A stretch of 7,328 bases of DNA, from assembly GCA_030684755.1 (NCBI GenBank), contig JAUXXN010000121.1:1-7328 (forward strand), read 5' to 3'. The DNA comes from Hydrogenophaga sp. GTDB taxonomy: Bacteria; Pseudomonadota; Gammaproteobacteria; Burkholderiales; Burkholderiaceae_C. The notes under the pieces were generated by a model. The model did not search any database. It saw only the letters and a list, made by a program, of their open reading frames with translations, and had not been told where the DNA came from. Below are positions 4,489 through 7,328 of this stretch, piece after piece (position 1 is the first letter of the stretch; each line of letters opens with the position of its first letter). The position numbers and the translations under genes are program-made.

Positions 4489-6068
4489 CCGGGCCGAACC
4501 AGCCCGACATCCACTACACCCTCCGCCCTGTGCAGCGGGTGGATTGGCCTGAACTCTCCAGCCTGATGGCTGCGCGCAAGTATTTCATCCTGCACGCACC
4601 GCGCCAAACCGGCAAAACCAGCCTGTTGATCAACCTGATGCACCACCTGAATGCCGAGGGGCATTACCGGGCGCTGTATGTGAACGTTGAGGCGGCGCAG
4701 GCGGCGCGCAACGATGTGGCCGCTGCCATGGGTGCCATCGTGGGGGCGATGGCCAGTGCCGCCAGTTACTACTGGAAGGACGATGCCCTGGCGGATTGGA
4801 CACGGGAGCGTTTGAAGTCGGTGGATCGTCAAGATGCGCTGCGCCTGACGCTGGAGCACTGGTCTCGCGTCAGCCCCAAGCCTTTGGTGGTTTGTCTGGA
4901 CGAAGTGGACGCGCTGGTGGGTGACGCGCTCATTTCACTGCTGCGCCAGATTCGGGCGGGCTACGCCCAGCGCCCCGAGGCTTTTCCGCAAAGCATGGTG
5001 TTGTGCGGCGTGCGCGATGTGCGCGACTACCGCATCCACCGCAGCGACGGCGAGATCATCACCGGTGGCAGCGCCTTCAATATCAAGAGCGAATCCATCC
5101 GCCTGGGCGATTTCACCCAAGGCGACGTGGCCGAGCTGCTGCAACAGCACACCGACGCCACCGGGCAGACCTTTGAGGCCGGTGTGCTGGACGAAATATG
5201 GGCCGACACGCAAGGCCAGCCCTGGTTGGTGAACGCGCTGGCTTACGAAGCGTGTTTCAGGAAAACCGGCCAACTCGACCGCAGCCAGCCGGTGACGGTG
5301 GAGCTGATGCGCCAGTCGCGGGAGCGCCTGATTTTGCGGCGCGACACGCACCTGGACCAACTGGCCGACAAGCTGCGCGAAGACCGCGTGCGCCGGGTGG
5401 TGCAGCCCATGCTGCAAGGCGAAGAGCTGCCGGTGGATGTGCCGGAGGATGACCGCCAATACTGCATCGACCTGGGGCTGATTGCCCGGCGCGACCGCCA
5501 ACTGCAAGTGGCCAACCGCATCTACCGCGAGGTGCTGCCGCGTGAACTCACCTCCATCGTGCAAGACAGCCTACAAGGCAAGGCCGAACAGCCGTGGTTC
5601 GTCCTGCCCGACCGGCGCCTGGACATGGACAAACTGCTGGGCGCGTTTCAGCAGTTTTTCCGAGAAAACGCGCAAAGCTGGCTGGAGCGCTACGCCTACA
5701 AAGAAGCTGGGCCGCAGTTGTTGTTGCAGGCGTTTTTGCAGCGCGTCGTCAACGGCGGCGGGCGCATAGCGCGCGAATACGGGCTGGGCAGGGGCCGCAC
5801 CGATTTGTTTTTGCAATGGCCGCTGACCGAGCAAGGCTTCACCGGCCCGATGCAGCAGGTGGTGCTGGAGCTGAAGATTCAGCACAAGGGCAGGGCGGCC
5901 ACGTTGGCCGCAGGCTTGGAGCAAACGGCGCGCTATGCCGACCAGTGCGGCGCCGAAAGCGCGCACCTGCTGATTTTTGACCGCAACCCGGCCACTCCGT
6001 GGGACGACAAGCTGTACCGCCAGACCCACACCCACGGCGGGCGTGTGGTGGAGGTTTGGGGCATGTGA
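4458..6068 (+). CDS. AAA-family ATPase with C-terminal PD-(D/E)XK-like nuclease domain
   Basis: The product has 536 residues. Walker A is APRQTGKT at 47-54 (K53, T54) and Walker B is VVCLDEVD with D148 and E149. The core continues with LISLLRQIRAGYAQRPEAFP and VLCGVRDVRDYRIH. It is followed by the conserved GGSAFNIKSESIRLGDF segment and a helical lid ending GQPWLVNALAYEACF. The C-terminal part has REYGLGRGRTDLF and VVLELKI. D449, E471 and K473 fit a PD-(D/E)XK active site, with E440 a possible extra ligand. I recognise this as a widespread, often multicopy family annotated as ATP-binding or AAA-like protein; its biological role is not established to my knowledge. The start could be ATG 4458 or ATG 4467, and neither has a clear ribosome binding site. 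The gene stands alone, downstream of a stub of its own paralogue and a broken nuclease gene, which fits an accessory or mobile-type locus. Nuclease activity is inferred from motifs. Confidence 0.88.
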   Translation: MPSMDKFFNTAGPNQPDIHYTLRPVQRVDWPELSSLMAARKYFILHAPRQTGKTSLLINLMHHLNAEGHYRALYVNVEAAQAARNDVAAAMGAIVGAMASAASYYWKDDALADWTRERLKSVDRQDALRLTLEHWSRVSPKPLVVCLDEVDALVGDALISLLRQIRAGYAQRPEAFPQSMVLCGVRDVRDYRIHRSDGEIITGGSAFNIKSESIRLGDFTQGDVAELLQQHTDATGQTFEAGVLDEIWADTQGQPWLVNALAYEACFRKTGQLDRSQPVTVELMRQSRERLILRRDTHLDQLADKLREDRVRRVVQPMLQGEELPVDVPEDDRQYCIDLGLIARRDRQLQVANRIYREVLPRELTSIVQDSLQGKAEQPWFVLPDRRLDMDKLLGAFQQFFRENAQSWLERYAYKEAGPQLLLQAFLQRVVNGGGRIAREYGLGRGRTDLFLQWPLTEQGFTGPMQQVVLELKIQHKGRAATLAAGLEQTARYADQCGAESAHLLIFDRNPATPWDDKLYRQTHTHGGRVVEVWGM

Positions 6069-6173
6069 GCGGCCTGCCGCCAAAGCCGCCTTCAGGTTGT
6101 GGTTGCTGAGCTTCCCGCCTTTGTTGGGGTGTACGATTTGACCTTACCAATAACAAGGACAAAGGAACACCAC

Positions 6174-7328
6174 ATGAGCGCACTGCCAATCATCAGCCCA
6201 CCTCTCGCACGCGTCCGTGAGAAAGACCGCGACGCCGAATGGGTGACCACGCTGGCGGCTGCGCCAGAGGAGATCAAAAACACGGTGGGCGCTATCGTTG
6301 CCGCGCACCGGGCCGACATGGCGGACGAGTTTTACGCGGCGATGCTGGGCGACCCCAGCGCGCGGCGTTTTTTGGACAACGAGACCGTTCACACCCGCCT
6401 GCATGCTTCGCTGCAACGCTGGATGGACACCTTGTTTGGTGGCACGCACGATCAGGCCAAGGTCATGGCCGCGTTGCAGCGGCAGGTGGGCGAGGTGCAT
6501 GCCCGGGCCGAAATTCCGGTGCAGCTGGTGTCGCGCGGCATGCGCTTGCTCAAAACGCGGCTGTTTGACCACTTGGTTCGCTCCAGCCTGAACCGGGCCG
6601 ACTTGGTGGTGGCTGTGGAATACATCAGCAGTCTGATGGACCTGGCTTTTGCCGAAATGAGTTCGGCCTATGTGCGTTCGCACGAGGAGGGCGCCCGCAC
6701 CGACGAAATGTTTCGCATGATCACGGCGGGCCAAAACATGGCGCTGGAACGACAGCGCCAGCTCGCCGCGCTGACCGACTGGGAAAACTCCGTGTTGCGG
6801 GCATTTGTTACCCGCGCCGACATGCTGAACATTCTTCCGCTGCGAGCCAGCGCGTTTGGCCTGTGGATGCAGCACAAAGGGCCGCTGCTGTTTGAAGAGG
6901 CCGCCGAACTGGCCAGCATTGCCGAGCACATTGACCGGCTCGACAGCACTTTGCTGCCCTTGGTGGCCCATGAGTTGGAACAAAAAACCGACTTGACCGA
7001 GTTGGGTTTGCCCGCCGTGGTGCGCGAGCTGCTGTCCACTTTGGAGGAATCGAAATACCTGGTCAATGTGCTGTTTGACCGGCTCACCGACTTGGAGGCG
7101 GGGCGCGATGTGCTGACCCAGCTCTACAACCGCCGGTTTTTGCAGACCATCATGCGCCGGGCCATGAAGCTGGCCCTGCGCCATGAAAACTCGTATGCGG
7201 TGTTGATGCTGGATGTGGACCACTTCAAGCGCGTGAACGACCTGCATGGCCACGACATGGGCGACCGGGTGTTGCAGCATGTGGCGGCGCTGATGCTGTC
7301 GCACGCCCGAGCGAGCGATTTCTTTTTT
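6174..7328 (+). CDS. Globin-coupled sensor diguanylate cyclase (DosC/BpeGReg type), 3' end outside window
   Basis: There are 385 residues visible and the frame is open to the right edge. ATG 6174 follows AAAGGA at 6161-6166 with 7-base spacing. The N-terminal sensor globin (about 20-170) has FYAAML..PSARRFLDNE, RLHASLQRWMDTLF and VGEVHARAEIPVQLVSRG. H109 is the likely proximal haem ligand, and Y54 is a candidate distal residue by analogy with DosC. A helical middle domain (about 200-305) follows, as in DosC-type proteins. The GGDEF domain begins at LTQLYNRRF (about 314), with the metal-binding region LDVDHFKRVNDLHGHDMGD (D347, N355). The window ends after SDFFF, just before the GG(D/E)EF signature should appear, so catalysis cannot be judged. 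Expected role: cytoplasmic oxygen or gas-responsive synthesis of cyclic-di-GMP from two GTP. It lies 105 bases after the ATPase gene, and I see no confident promoter or terminator in that gap. Confidence 0.92.
   Translation, partial: MSALPIISPPLARVREKDRDAEWVTTLAAAPEEIKNTVGAIVAAHRADMADEFYAAMLGDPSARRFLDNETVHTRLHASLQRWMDTLFGGTHDQAKVMAALQRQVGEVHARAEIPVQLVSRGMRLLKTRLFDHLVRSSLNRADLVVAVEYISSLMDLAFAEMSSAYVRSHEEGARTDEMFRMITAGQNMALERQRQLAALTDWENSVLRAFVTRADMLNILPLRASAFGLWMQHKGPLLFEEAAELASIAEHIDRLDSTLLPLVAHELEQKTDLTELGLPAVVRELLSTLEESKYLVNVLFDRLTDLEAGRDVLTQLYNRRFLQTIMRRAMKLALRHENSYAVLMLDVDHFKRVNDLHGHDMGDRVLQHVAALMLSHARASDFFF

Noticed and set aside
6083..6120. Possible terminator after the ATPase gene, AAAGCCGCCTTCAGG followed by GGTTGTGGTT
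   Set aside because: It resembles the left half of a terminator, but the right half pairs poorly and has no T-run.
6144..7304. 386-residue open frame on the minus strand
   Set aside because: It is antisense to the globin-diguanylate cyclase gene, has His/Gln/Val-rich composition typical of a shadow frame, and matches no family I know.

Overview
The window is GC-rich and every gene I can support lies on the + strand. Codon use, the globin-coupled diguanylate cyclase and the style of the prepilin suggest a betaproteobacterium, most likely Burkholderiales of the aquatic Comamonadaceae type. That placement is inference; there is no rRNA or marker gene here.

Left part (1-3620). The window opens inside a gene whose visible part is a triplet-repeat-encoded low-complexity linker followed by a cysteine-containing C-terminal domain of unknown function (ends 607). 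Next is a tightly overlapping three-gene unit: a small two-helix membrane protein (675-935), a response regulator with a receiver plus Fis-type helix-turn-helix (928-1608), and a membrane-anchored histidine kinase with an HDxxN-type H-box (1605-2789). The kinase has recognisable N and G2 boxes but no DxGxG (G1) box. About 85 bases downstream lies a type IV prepilin gene (2874-3566), closed by a strong bidirectional TTCG terminator (3591-3619). A plausible reading is that this two-component system controls surface or pilus functions, but the sequence does not prove it.

Middle part (3620-6070) looks like a small accessory island. Directly after the terminator T-tract comes sequence resembling the 5' part (domain I) of a class C group II intron, with no reverse transcriptase and no domain V in the window. 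Then come an orphan copy of the first codons of the downstream ATPase gene (3948-4025), a frameshifted and internally deleted remnant of a DUF1016/YhcG-type PD-(D/E)XK nuclease gene (4048-4406), and an intact 536-residue AAA ATPase fused to a C-terminal PD-(D/E)XK-like nuclease domain (4458-6068). The leader and first codons of this ATPase gene are duplicated about 510 bases upstream as a near-perfect direct repeat, and a perfect 12-bp inverted repeat sits inside the nuclease remnant.

Right part (6174-7328). A globin-coupled sensor diguanylate cyclase of the DosC/BpeGReg type begins after a good ribosome binding site and runs off the window just before its GGDEF signature would be expected. 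Its job would be to couple haem/oxygen sensing to cyclic-di-GMP synthesis.
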